Shown one piece after another: positions 40,400 to 48,547 of a stretch of DNA of 64,000 nt. Numbering within the stretch: the first letter of the stretch is position 1; every line of letters begins with the position of its first letter. The stretch is from Streptomyces sp. TSRI0281. GTDB lineage: Bacteria; Actinomycetota; Actinomycetes; Streptomycetales; Streptomycetaceae. The DNA is taken from the NCBI RefSeq assembly GCF_001905125.1, contig NZ_LWLE01000012.1, forward strand, positions 66,759 through 130,758. Direction: 5' to 3'. The translations under genes were made by a program, and so were the position numbers. The notes under the pieces were generated by a model. It saw only the letters and a program-made list of their open reading frames with translations, had not been told where the DNA came from and searched no databases.

Positions 40400-41170
40400 G
40401 TGAACTCCATATCTGTCAGAGCCCTGCTCGTCCGCGGCATGCTGGCCGGCCTGGTCGCGGGCGCGGCGGCTCTCGTCGTCGCCTACTTCCTCGGCGAGTC
40501 CCAAGTGGACGCCGCCATCGCGCTGGAAGAGGCCCACAGCCATGACCACGGCGGCGGCGAGGAGCTCGTCAGCCGCACCATGCAGGCGACCGGCGGACTC
40601 GCCACCGGCATCCTGGTCTTCGGCGTGGCGATCGGCGGCATCGCCGCTCTTGTCTTCTGTTACGCCCTCGGGCGCATCGGCGACTTCGGCCCGCGGGCCA
40701 CGGCGGCGCTGATCGCGGGCGCCGCCCTGTTGACGGTGTACGTCGTGCCGTTCCTCAAGTACCCGGCGAATCCGCCGGCTGTCGGCAACCCCGACACCAT
40801 CGGGAAGCGCACCACCCTGTTCTTCCTGATGGTCGCCCTCGGTGTTCTGCTGGCCGTCGTCGCCGTCATCCTCGGCAGACGGCTCGCGCCTCGCTTGGGC
40901 AACTGGAACGCGACCATCGTCGCGGCTGCCGGTTTCGTCCTGCTGATCGGGCTCGCCTATGCGTTCCTGCCCTCGATCAACGAGGTCGGCAGGGGCTTCC
41001 CGGCTGCCCTCCTGTGGGAGTTCCGGCTCTCCACGCTGGCTATTCAGGCCACGCTCTGGGCTGTTTTCGGCCTGGTCTTCGGCTATCTGACCGAACGCCT
41101 GCTGGCGCCCGGGACGGGGGCGGCGGCGGGCGGCGCGGTGTCCCGCGACACGGCCGGAGCGGTGACCTGA
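40400..41170 (+). CDS. cbtA: Cobalt transporter subunit CbtA
   Basis: A 256-residue membrane protein with about five or six hydrophobic segments. It has a His-rich loop EEAHSHDHGGGEE after the first helix, KYPANPPAVGNPDTIGKRT, and WEFRLSTLAIQATLWAVFG, all typical of CbtA. It forms the cobalt permease with CbtB, 20 bases upstream. GTG giving VNSISVRALLVRGM is the first sensible start. Confidence 0.92.
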   Translation: MNSISVRALLVRGMLAGLVAGAAALVVAYFLGESQVDAAIALEEAHSHDHGGGEELVSRTMQATGGLATGILVFGVAIGGIAALVFCYALGRIGDFGPRATAALIAGAALLTVYVVPFLKYPANPPAVGNPDTIGKRTTLFFLMVALGVLLAVVAVILGRRLAPRLGNWNATIVAAAGFVLLIGLAYAFLPSINEVGRGFPAALLWEFRLSTLAIQATLWAVFGLVFGYLTERLLAPGTGAAAGGAVSRDTAGAVT

Positions 41171-41255
41171 CCGGCTGACCTGCTGACCGCCCGGCCTGCC
41201 GGCCGCCCGACCTGCCGGCGGTACTGCTGGTCGGACGGGACTGCTGGGCGGACAA

Positions 41256-41285
41256 GAACCCGTCGGGGATCATCCCGGCGGGTTC
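41256..41285 (+). terminator. Terminator after cbtBA
   Basis: GAACCCGTCGGGGAT and ATCCCGGCGGGTTC form a stem with small mismatches about 85 bases after the cbtA stop and before the next promoter. Confidence 0.6.
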
Positions 41286-41301
41286 CGTCGTATGCGGCGG
41301 A

Positions 41302-41367
41302 GGGGTAGCGACGCTAACGGCGTCACCGGCAGCAGGGGTAGCGTCGCTAACGTATCGGTGTTAGCGT
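41302..41367 (+). promoter_or_regulatory. Operator repeats and promoter before the short-chain dehydrogenase operon
   Basis: An 18-base element GGGGTAGCGWCGCTAACG occurs twice (41302-41319 and 41335-41352), 33 bases apart. Each contains a perfect 5-1-5 palindrome TAGCG-W-CGCTA. A half copy, TTAGCGTT, covers a TAGCGT -10 candidate at 41362-41367. The TetR regulator encoded downstream is the likely ligand. Confidence 0.65.
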
Positions 41368-41420
41368 TGATGTCATCGGGTTCGCGGAACGCCAACCCCT
41401 GTGTCATCGGGAGCGAGACC

Positions 41421-42188
41421 ATGACTGACCACACCACTGCCACTGCCTCCGCCACGGCTGCCGCACCGCGCGTCGCCCTTGTCACCGGGGGGTCCCGGGG
41501 AATCGGCCGGGAGAGCGCCGAACGGCTCGCGGTCGACGGTTTCGCCGTCGTCATCAACTACGCGGGCAACCGGACCGAGGCCGAGGCCGCCGTCGCGGCC
41601 ATCACGGCCGCGGGTGGACAGGCCGTCGCGCACCAGGCCGACGTCGCCGACGAGATCGCCGTCGCGGCTCTCTTCGACGCCGCCGAGGAGGCGTTCGGGG
41701 GCATCGATGTCGTCGTGCACGCCGCGGGCGTCATGGCGCTCGCGCCGCTGGCCGAGCTCGACCTCGACGCGCTCGACCGGATGTACCGCACCAACATCCG
41801 CGGCACGTTCGTCGTCGACCAGCAGGCCGCGCGGCGCCTGCGGGGCGGCGGGGCCATCATCAACTTCTCCAGCTCGGTGCTTTCGCTCTCCCTTCCCGGA
41901 TACAGCGCCTACGCGGCCACCAAGGGGGCCGTCGAGGCCATGACGCTGATCCTTGCCCGCGAGCTGCGCGGCCGGGACATCACGGTCAACGCCGTGGCCC
42001 CCGGGCCGACCGCCACGGCCCTGTTCCTGGACGGCAAGGACGAGGAGACCGTCGCGAGGATGGCCGCTCAGCCGCCGCTGGAGCGACTGGGCACGCCGCA
42101 GGACATCGCGGAGGTCGTCTCGTTCCTCGCGGGCCCGGCGCGCTGGGTCAACGGGCAGGTCGTGCGTGCCAACGGCGGGATCGTCTGA
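41421..42188 (+). CDS. Short-chain dehydrogenase/reductase
   Basis: A 255-residue classical SDR: the NAD(P) loop VALVTGGSRGIGRES, HAAGVMALAPL (NAG-type stretch), the catalytic Ser in NFSSSVLSL and YSAYAATKGAVEAM (YxxxK), and VNAVAPGPTATALF. The C-terminal GPARWVNGQVVRANGGIV resembles 3-oxoacyl-ACP reductases, but the substrate is unknown. GAGCGAGA precedes the ATG. It lies behind a repeated operator and is followed by a second SDR and a TetR regulator. Confidence 0.92.
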   Translation: MTDHTTATASATAAAPRVALVTGGSRGIGRESAERLAVDGFAVVINYAGNRTEAEAAVAAITAAGGQAVAHQADVADEIAVAALFDAAEEAFGGIDVVVHAAGVMALAPLAELDLDALDRMYRTNIRGTFVVDQQAARRLRGGGAIINFSSSVLSLSLPGYSAYAATKGAVEAMTLILARELRGRDITVNAVAPGPTATALFLDGKDEETVARMAAQPPLERLGTPQDIAEVVSFLAGPARWVNGQVVRANGGIV

Positions 42189-42329
42189 CGGCCCCTTCCG
42201 GCAGCGGACAGTGGACAGCGGACGGCCGACGGTCTGCGGCTTTCGGCGTGAGCCGGGCCGAGGCCCCGCATATCTCTCTCGCGCGTCGCTGTTCACCCTG
42301 TGCGCATTCCCCGGCCGAGGAGCAGTCCC

Positions 42330-43223
42330 ATGAGCAAGGTCATCGTCATCACCGGTGCGGGTTCCGGTTTCGGAGCCCTGGCGGCTCGGGCCCTGGCCCG
42401 CTCGGGCCACATCGTCTACGCCGCCCTGCGGAACACCACCACGCGCAATGCCGGCCGGGTTGTCGAGGTGGCGGCCTATGCCGCCGAGCACGGGGTGGAC
42501 CTGCGCACCGTGGAGCTGGATGTGCTGTCCCAGGAGTCGGCGGACGCCGCGATCTCCGCGGTCATCACCGAGGCCGGCCGCCTCGACGTACTCATCCACA
42601 ACGCCGGGCACATGGTCACCGGCCCCGCCGAGGCGTTCACCCCCGAGGAACTCGCGGCGGTCTACGACATCAATGTCCTCGGTACCCAGCGCGTGAACCG
42701 GGCCGCGCTGCCGCAGCTCAGAGGCCGGCGGCACGGTCTGGTGGTGTGGATAGGTTCCACGTCCACCAGGGGCGGTACGCCGCCCTACCTGGCCCCCTAC
42801 TTCGCAGCCAAGTCCGCCATGGACGCCCTGGCCGTCTCCTATGCCGCCGAGTTGGCGCGTTTCGGCATCGAGACCGCCATGGTCGTGCCGGGCTCCTTCA
42901 CCTCGGGAACCGACCACTTCATCACGGGCGGGCATCCGACCGACCAGTCCGTGGTCCCGGCCTACGAAGAGCTCTACGCCGGCCTGATGGAGCAGGTGTC
43001 CCAGCGGCTGGCCGCTCTCGCTCCCGCCGATGCCGATGTCGCACAGGTCGCCGATGCCATCGTCCGGGTCGTGGACGCCGAGCACGGGAAGCGCCCCTTT
43101 CGCGTACACGTCGATCCTGTCGACGACGGCAGCGAGGCGGTCAGCGCGGTCGCCGACCGCGTCCGCGCGGAGTTCCTCGGACGGATCGGCCTGGACGACC
43201 TGCTGGCGCCGCATGCCGCTTGA
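42330..43223 (+). CDS. Short-chain dehydrogenase/reductase
   Basis: A 297-residue SDR of the longer classical type: VIVITGAGSGFGALAARAL, IHNAGHMVTGPAEAF, Ser in VVWIGSTSTRG, and YLAPYFAAKSAMDALA, where the active Tyr and Lys sit as YFAAK. The last 60 residues extend the substrate lid. The substrate is unknown. It follows the first SDR by 141 bases on the same strand and is followed 13 bases later by the TetR gene. Confidence 0.9.
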   Translation: MSKVIVITGAGSGFGALAARALARSGHIVYAALRNTTTRNAGRVVEVAAYAAEHGVDLRTVELDVLSQESADAAISAVITEAGRLDVLIHNAGHMVTGPAEAFTPEELAAVYDINVLGTQRVNRAALPQLRGRRHGLVVWIGSTSTRGGTPPYLAPYFAAKSAMDALAVSYAAELARFGIETAMVVPGSFTSGTDHFITGGHPTDQSVVPAYEELYAGLMEQVSQRLAALAPADADVAQVADAIVRVVDAEHGKRPFRVHVDPVDDGSEAVSAVADRVRAEFLGRIGLDDLLAPHAA

Positions 43224-43236
43224 TAGCGTCCGTTCG

Positions 43237-43950
43237 ATGAGCACGCGAACACGCATTCTGGAAGTGGCGGCGGACTTGGTGAGGGAGTCGCCCGACGGTG
43301 ACATCTCCACGCGTGCGGTCTGCGAGGCGGCGCAGGTGGGAGCCCCTGCCCTCTACCGGCACTTCGGTGACAAGGAAGGTCTGCTGTCGGCGGTCGTCGA
43401 TCATGGATTCGACAAGTATCTGGCGACCAAACGGGAACGCGACGGCACCACGGATCCCGTCGAGGACCTGCGCAACGGCTGGGACAGCCATGTGGAGTTC
43501 GCCCTTCGCAACCCGAACCTCTACCGGCTGATGAACTCACCCGCGATGCGCACGCCGCCGGAGGCCGCACTTGAGTCCCACCGGATCCTCACCAGGGATC
43601 TGACCCGGGCAGCCGCGGTGGGAAGGCTGCGTGTCGCCCCGGAACTCGCGGCGCAGATGATCATGTCGGCCAACACGGGAGTGGCCCTGATGCTCGTGGC
43701 CCGCCCGGCGACCTTCTCCGACAACGCCATGTCCAGGAGGGTGCGCGACGCCGTGCACGCGGCCGTCCTCACTCCGGACGCGACCCCGAGCGGCCCGACG
43801 GAAGCCGGAGTCCCCTCGACGGCGGCTCGATTGAGCGCTCTGCTGCGCCACTCCCATGAATCGGGACTCAGTACTGCGGAGGCGGCCCTGATGACGGAGT
43901 GGCTGGACCGCGTGGCGAACTCGCTTCCGGGAGACGGGCCGACGGCCTGA
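43237..43950 (+). CDS. TetR/AcrR-family regulator
   Basis: A 237-residue regulator. The N-terminal helix-turn-helix is ISTRAVCEAAQVGAPALYRHFGDKEGLL; the helical ligand domain follows. TAGCGT stands seven bases before the ATG, so it may have its own leaderless promoter overlapping the end of the SDR gene. It is the natural candidate for the repeated palindromes before the first SDR. Confidence 0.93.
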   Translation: MSTRTRILEVAADLVRESPDGDISTRAVCEAAQVGAPALYRHFGDKEGLLSAVVDHGFDKYLATKRERDGTTDPVEDLRNGWDSHVEFALRNPNLYRLMNSPAMRTPPEAALESHRILTRDLTRAAAVGRLRVAPELAAQMIMSANTGVALMLVARPATFSDNAMSRRVRDAVHAAVLTPDATPSGPTEAGVPSTAARLSALLRHSHESGLSTAEAALMTEWLDRVANSLPGDGPTA

Positions 43951-44054
43951 ACCGTCGACCCACCGCCACTGACACCGCCACCGCCAACCATCGACGACGA
44001 CCCGGACCGGGGGATGCCGTGGGGCAGGGCCGCTGCCCACTACGGCCGGGTCGA

Positions 44055-44085
44055 GGCGGGCCCCGGGGCCGCTCCGGGGCCCGCC
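44055..44085. terminator. Bidirectional terminator between TetR and TPR genes
   Basis: A perfect 12-base stem (GGCGGGCCCCGG and complement) with a seven-base loop between convergent genes. Confidence 0.7.
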
Positions 44086-44158
44086 CCCGAATCACGCGGG
44101 CTCGGGCCCCGGACGAGTCCGGCTCCGCCTTCGCCGTTGTCTCCGCTTTGTTTCCGGC

Positions 44159-44512
44159 TCAGGAAGCGCCGGAGTCGAAGTCGCCGGTCAGCGCGGAAGC
44201 CATCCGCAGATGCGGCGCGGCCTCGCTGTGCCGCCCCTGGCGCTCCAGGGTGCGCCCCAGCATGAGGCGCGCGTAGTCCTCCACCGGGTCCCGCTCCAGT
44301 ACGGCGCGCAGCTCGGCCTCGGCCTTGCCGAGCCGGGCGGAGTGGTAGTAGGCGCGAGCCAGAAGCAGCCGCGGGGCGACCTGCTCCGGCACCTCCTCGA
44401 CCAGCCCGCCCAGAATCCGGGCCGCCGTCAGGTACTCCTTGGCCTCGAAGAACATCTGTGCCCGGTCCCACCGGTCGGCGGCCGTGCCGAACTCGTCATA
44501 GGTCTCGCTCAC
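44159..44512 (-). CDS. Small tetratricopeptide-repeat protein
   Basis: A 117-residue helical protein with about three TPR units: AQMFFEAKEYLTAARILGGL, PRLLLARAYYHSARLGKAEA, YARLMLGRTLERQGRHSEAA. It is soluble and has no other domain. TPRs mediate protein-protein contacts; the partner is unknown. GAGGAGGACAC precedes the ATG. It diverges from the pirin gene. Confidence 0.88.
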   Translation of the reverse strand: MSETYDEFGTAADRWDRAQMFFEAKEYLTAARILGGLVEEVPEQVAPRLLLARAYYHSARLGKAEAELRAVLERDPVEDYARLMLGRTLERQGRHSEAAPHLRMASALTGDFDSGAS

Positions 44513-44666
44513 GTGTCCTCCTCCTGTTTCCTTCCGGCGCGGGCCGCCCGAGGGCTCCGTCCGCGTTCGCTCAGAGATGAGAACACAGCATGATGGTTTA
44601 ACATTCCACTAAATTTTCGGCGTGGGGACCAGGCCTCCGCGCCCGTACGGGAATAGGTTGTGCGCC

Positions 44667-45632
44667 ATGAGCAATCTCGATCGCCAGGCCGCACTCTCCG
44701 TCTGCGGAGGGCGGGGCTTCGTCGTCGCCGAACCGGTGCGTGAACTTCTCACCCCGCGCCGTGTCCAGCTCGGCGAGTCCACCGAGGTGCGCCGCCTGCT
44801 GCCCAACCTGGGGCGCCGCATGGTCGGCGCCTGGGCCTTCGTGGACCACTACGGCCCCGACGACATCGCTGACGGGCCCGGCATGCAGGTACCGCCCCAC
44901 CCCCACATGGGGCTGCAGACGGTCAGCTGGCTCCACGACGGCGAGGTTCTGCACCGCGACAGTCTGGGCAGTCTCCAGACGGTGCGCCCCCGCGAGTTGG
45001 GTCTGATGACCTCGGGCCGGGCCATCAGCCATTCCGAGGAAAGCCCGAAGTCGCACGCCAGGCTTCTGCACGGTGCCCAGCTCTGGGTGGCCCTGCCCGA
45101 AGCCCACCGCGGCGTCGAGCCGCACTTCCAGCACCACGTGGACCTGCCCACCGTCACCGCGCCCGGCCTCACCGCCACCGTCATCCTGGGCGAACTCGAC
45201 GGTGCGGTCTCGCCGGGCACCGCCTACACCCCGATCGTCGGCGCGGACCTGGCGCTGGCGCAGGGCGCCCAGGCCCGGCTGCCGCTGGACCCGGACTTCG
45301 AGTACGCGGTTCTGTCCATGTCCGGTGAGGCGGAGGTCGACGGCGTACCCGTACTGCCGGGCTCGATGCTCTACCTCGGCTGCGGCCGCTCCGAACTGCC
45401 GGTGCGCGCGATCTCCGATGCTGGGCTGATGCTCCTCGGGGGCGAGCCGTTCGAGGAGGAGATTGTCATGTTCTGGAACTGGATCGGACGGTCCCAGGAG
45501 GACATCGCACAGGCCCGGGAGGACTGGGTGAACGGGACCCGCTTCGGCGAGGTGAAGGGCTACGACGGCCCTCCGATCCCGGCTCCGGAGCTGCCTGTGG
45601 TGCCGCTGAAAGCGCGGGGGAGGGTGCGCTGA
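44667..45632 (+). CDS. Pirin-family protein
   Basis: A 321-residue bicupin. The metal-binding N-terminal cupin contains PPHPHMGLQTVSW and SGRAISHSEESP, supplying the histidines and Glu; the C-terminal cupin ends MLLGGEPFEEEIVMFWNWIGRS and WVNGTRFGEV. Bacterial pirins act as iron-dependent dioxygenases (quercetinase type) or regulators; which applies here cannot be seen. TAGGTT seven bases before the ATG suggests a leaderless transcript. Confidence 0.92.
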   Translation: MSNLDRQAALSVCGGRGFVVAEPVRELLTPRRVQLGESTEVRRLLPNLGRRMVGAWAFVDHYGPDDIADGPGMQVPPHPHMGLQTVSWLHDGEVLHRDSLGSLQTVRPRELGLMTSGRAISHSEESPKSHARLLHGAQLWVALPEAHRGVEPHFQHHVDLPTVTAPGLTATVILGELDGAVSPGTAYTPIVGADLALAQGAQARLPLDPDFEYAVLSMSGEAEVDGVPVLPGSMLYLGCGRSELPVRAISDAGLMLLGGEPFEEEIVMFWNWIGRSQEDIAQAREDWVNGTRFGEVKGYDGPPIPAPELPVVPLKARGRVR

Positions 45633-46415
45633 GCTGGGGTAATCGCCCGAACTGACCTCAGGCTGGCCGGCTTCGGACATGTTCCGTTTCTGGTCGACTC
45701 GTAGCTGCTCACTTCGCCCTTGGCGTGCGCTGCGGATCTTGAGTGCGACTTCCAGGTAGAGCAGGGTGTGGTGACGTTCGGTGGAACGAATGCTGACTCA
45801 ATGCTGACTTCACTGACGAGTAGTCAGTTATCTGGTGGTGGTCCGCGCCGTGTCGTCGCGACAGGAGTGCGCGGGGTCGAGGCTCCGCCCGCAAGGCGGT
45901 CCCGTGCATGGAGCAGGGTCGTGGCGTGTGTTGTGTCGCGCGTGATGGGTAACGGTCGACTACGCGTCTACGCTGATCCAACGAATTGTGGGCAGTCGAC
46001 AAAGAAATCCCTCTCAACTTCCCGTTCGCGACGGGACCGCGTCTGCGTGCGGGATCATGATGCGAGTCGCCGAGTTCGCGAGGACGCCGTCGGAGAAGCT
46101 GCATCGGTCGGCCTCGCAGTGTGACCCGCCTGAGCGGTTGATCTCGGGCCGCCGCAGAGCTGTGTTTGTGGGACGGATCGCTACTGTGTCAGCTGCCTCC
46201 ACCGTCTGCATGGAACGCGATGCGGCGCAGCGATGGCGCACTCGCATCGCTGCCGGTGGGGTGATTCGCCCGCGCGGCGACAACCAGAGACCTTTGTCAT
46301 GAAGATTGTCTACCTGGCGGCGCTGACCTGCGGTATTGCGACCTTCCGCGCCTCTGACCTGCCAAGACGGGTCTTTGAGGGTCTTTCGAAATCGTGCCGC
46401 GTTACGCAGCCGATT

Positions 46416-46463
46416 CTCCCCACGTGCTCCCCAGCGCCGCCCGTACTCCCCAGATTCTCCCCA
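46416..46463. repeat. Four CTCCCCA motifs
   Basis: CTCCCCA occurs at 46416, 46427, 46446 and 46457 on the plus strand (TGGGGAG on the other). The function is unknown. Confidence 0.6.
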
Positions 46464-46723
46464 GGAACGGGCTGCCCCGGGAGGGCAGGGAGACCTGAAG
46501 GCGGCGTACCCGAGGAACGGGCAGAGGCACGGTGGGTTACGTCGCCGAGGGTCCGTCAGGACACCAACAGGTTCTTCGTCTGCTGGTGGTACACGTCCCG
46601 CGCCCTGGTGACCAGCGAAAACATGTTTCCTGGTGGTCTTCGAGTGAGACTTGGTCCGCGAATGGCCCGGATTTTGGGGTAGTTGAGGGTCTGGGTGTCC
46701 GTTGCAGCCCGGCTTGGGCGGGG

Positions 46724-46778
46724 GACGTACATGCTGTACGTCGAAGTGCCTGGGGGCCTGGCCCCAGCGCCAGGCACT
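46724..46778. repeat. Two adjacent inverted repeats
   Basis: GACGTAC-ATGCT-GTACGTC (46724-46742) is a perfect 7-base palindrome with a 5-base centre. It is followed at once by AGTGCCTGG ... CCAGGCACT (46745-46778), whose centre folds again through GGGG/CCCC. Confidence 0.7.
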
Positions 46779-46883
46779 CGGCGAGAGAGGGGCGGAGGCG
46801 CCGGTGAGACTGCCGAGCAGTTCTGACCTGGCGTCCGCAAATTGGTTGGCGGTCGGGCTGGTGCGACGGTTTCAAGGCTGGTC

Positions 46884-46912
46884 GGCCTCACCTCCGCTCG
46901 CGCGGAGAGCAC
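46884..46912 (-). CRISPR. Solitary type I-E CRISPR-like repeat
   Basis: On the minus strand the 29 bases begin GTGCTCTCCGCGCGAGCGG and end AGGTGAGGCC. This has the layout of actinobacterial type I-E repeats (such as GTGCTCCCCGCGCGAGCGG...GATGAGCC), with a paired C-to-T and G-to-A change that keeps the stem (CTCCGC/GCGGAG). No second copy at repeat-spacer distance and no cas genes are visible, so it is a remnant or an orphan. Confidence 0.6.
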
Positions 46913-46945
46913 ACCACCTTCTCGGGTGAGGAGTCGCTCGCGGAA

Positions 46946-47359
46946 GTGGCACAGAGCGAGAGCCGCACGATATTCGGGGCCCTGCGGCACCAGGAACTGC
47001 CCCACGCCCTGATGGCCAAAGAAATCGATCCGGAGAATTACGGCATCCGCTACCTCTCCGAGACGGGGTACGGACCGAGGTATGTGAACTTCGACCTCAC
47101 CTCGGGCGGCTCCTCCTGGAAGCTTCGGACCGACGGGCTGACCGTGACCACCGTGCGCATCGCTCGCGACGAGGTGCCCCGGGGCGGGATGCGGGTGCAC
47201 ATCCGTGACAGCGGTGGGAGCGCGCTGGTCGAACTGCGGACGGACACGGGGGAGTACCGCGCGGAGTGGGCGGAGGAGTTCCTGGCACGTTACGTGAGTG
47301 TCCTGCGCCGCTTCGCCGCCGACCCGGGCACTCGGGTGGCTGGGGAAGTGGGCCGCTGA
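46946..47359 (+). CDS. Protein of unknown function
   Basis: A 137-residue soluble protein starting at GTG (VAQSESRTIFGALRHQELPH). I recognise no family. It has a mixed composition with a beta-rich middle (GPRYVNFDLTSGGSSWKLR) and a helical end (EWAEEFLARYVSVLRRFAA), and no cysteines. The frame is open upstream through the CRISPR-like repeat, so the true start is uncertain, but sequence there is explained by the repeat. Confidence 0.55.
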   Translation: MAQSESRTIFGALRHQELPHALMAKEIDPENYGIRYLSETGYGPRYVNFDLTSGGSSWKLRTDGLTVTTVRIARDEVPRGGMRVHIRDSGGSALVELRTDTGEYRAEWAEEFLARYVSVLRRFAADPGTRVAGEVGR

Positions 47360-47452
47360 CCAGGAAAGGAACGGGCGCGGCGGCTGACGGTCGCTCGCAT
47401 CCCGGTTGCGCGCGGCCGGAGCCCTTCCGGATCGTCCAGGAGGGACGGCACC

Positions 47453-47508
47453 GCGGCTCACCCCATCTGGCCTCCGCGCCGCGGCTCACCCCTTCCGGCC
47501 TCCGCGCC
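47453..47508. repeat. Tandem 28-base repeat at the end of the permease gene
   Basis: Two adjacent 28-base units beginning GCGGCTCACCCC differ at two positions. The second covers the last codons and stop of the FecCD gene, so the gene end was duplicated outward. Confidence 0.75.
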
Positions 47509-48547
47509 GTGGGCCGAGCAGCAGCCAGAGCAGATACGCGCCCCCGGTGCTGACGGTGACGACTCCCGTCGGGAGCTGGACCGGGGCGAAGGCGTGTGCG
47601 GCGACCCAGTCGGCCGCGCCGAGCAGGAGGGCACCGGTCAGGGCGGCGCCCAGCAGACTGATGCCCGGGGTGCGGCGGTACAGAAGCCGGGCGATCTGCG
47701 GTGCTGCGAGGGCCACGAACGCCAGGGGCCCGGCGACCGAGGTGGCGACGGCGGTGAGTGCGACACCCACCGTCGCGAGGATCAGCCGCCCCCGTACGAC
47801 CCGCGCGCCGAGCGCGGTGGCCACGTCGTCACCGAGCTCAAGAACCCGCAAGGTACGGATGAGGAACGGGGTGACCAGGGCGAGCGGCGCGAAGGCCACC
47901 AGGGCCGGGACGGCGTGTTCCCAGCCGAGGGCGTCGAGACTGCCCGCGGTCCACTGGGCCGCACGGGCGGCGACGGCCGTGTCGGCGCCGTACATCAGCC
48001 AGGTGTTGACCGAGGTGAGGACCGCGCTCACGGCGATGCCGGTGACGACGAAGCGGGTGGTGGCCGTGGAGCGCCTGCCGCCGAGCGCGTACACCAGGGC
48101 CGCCGTGGCGAGCCCGCCGATGAGAGCGCTCAGTGCGGTCCGGGTGTAACCGGCGGTGCCCGTGAGGAGCACGGCCAGGGCACCGGTCGAGGCGCCGGTG
48201 TTGAACCCGATCACGTCGGGGCTGCCGAGCGGGTTACGGGTCAGCGTCTGGAAGATCGCCCCGGACAGCCCCAGCGCTGCCCCGAGGGCCAGTGCGAGGA
48301 GGGCGCGCGGCAGGCGCCAGGTGAGGACCACCGTGCTGGTCAGCGGGTCCCCCCGCCCGGCGAGGGCGTGGAGGACATCGGGTACGGGGACGGAGATGTC
48401 GCCCGCTGCCAGTGAGGCGATGAGTACGGCCGCGCCCAGGAGCGTCAGCGTCAGTGAAGTGCCGGCCGCCCGGTGCCGGCGCCTGCCCCGGGAGCGACGG
48501 GCGCCGGGGGCTGTGGTCGTGGGCACGGTGGTGGTGGGGCCGGTCAC
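47486..48547 (-). CDS. FecCD-type iron-siderophore ABC permease
   Basis: A 353-residue polytopic permease of the FecCD/BtuC family. Typical segments are VLTWRLPRALLALALGAALGLSGAIFQ, TRNPLGSPDVIGFNTGAS, AAQWTAGSLDALGWEH and GPLAFVALAAPQIARLL. It pairs with the neighbouring permease as the channel for ferric-siderophore import. The GTG start overlaps the partner stop (GTGA). No dedicated FepC-type ATPase gene lies in the operon, so an ATPase must come from elsewhere. Confidence 0.93.
   Translation of the reverse strand: MTGPTTTVPTTTAPGARRSRGRRRHRAAGTSLTLTLLGAAVLIASLAAGDISVPVPDVLHALAGRGDPLTSTVVLTWRLPRALLALALGAALGLSGAIFQTLTRNPLGSPDVIGFNTGASTGALAVLLTGTAGYTRTALSALIGGLATAALVYALGGRRSTATTRFVVTGIAVSAVLTSVNTWLMYGADTAVAARAAQWTAGSLDALGWEHAVPALVAFAPLALVTPFLIRTLRVLELGDDVATALGARVVRGRLILATVGVALTAVATSVAGPLAFVALAAPQIARLLYRRTPGISLLGAALTGALLLGAADWVAAHAFAPVQLPTGVVTVSTGGAYLLWLLLGPRRGGRKG

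Larger units (their letters stand above)
45633..46882. other. Gene-poor region with inverted repeats and CTCCCCA motifs
   Basis: About 1.25 kb with lower GC and weak codon bias in all frames; no open frame here looks like a real gene. It contains four CTCCCCA motifs in 48 bases and two consecutive hairpins, and runs into a single CRISPR-type repeat. It may be the relic of a lost element or array. A short frame starting MKIVYLAALTCG (46301) has no recognisable relatives. Confidence 0.55.

Noticed and set aside
46233-46682. Plus-strand frame of 149 codons in the gene-poor region
   Set aside because: Codon bias is weak, the sequence runs through the CTCCCCA motifs, and no domain or ribosome-binding site supports it.
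46862-46945. Extension of the unknown 137-residue protein upstream to include GRPHLRSRGEHTT
   Set aside because: That peptide is the translation of the CRISPR-like repeat, a well-known annotation artefact, so the start was kept at the downstream GTG.
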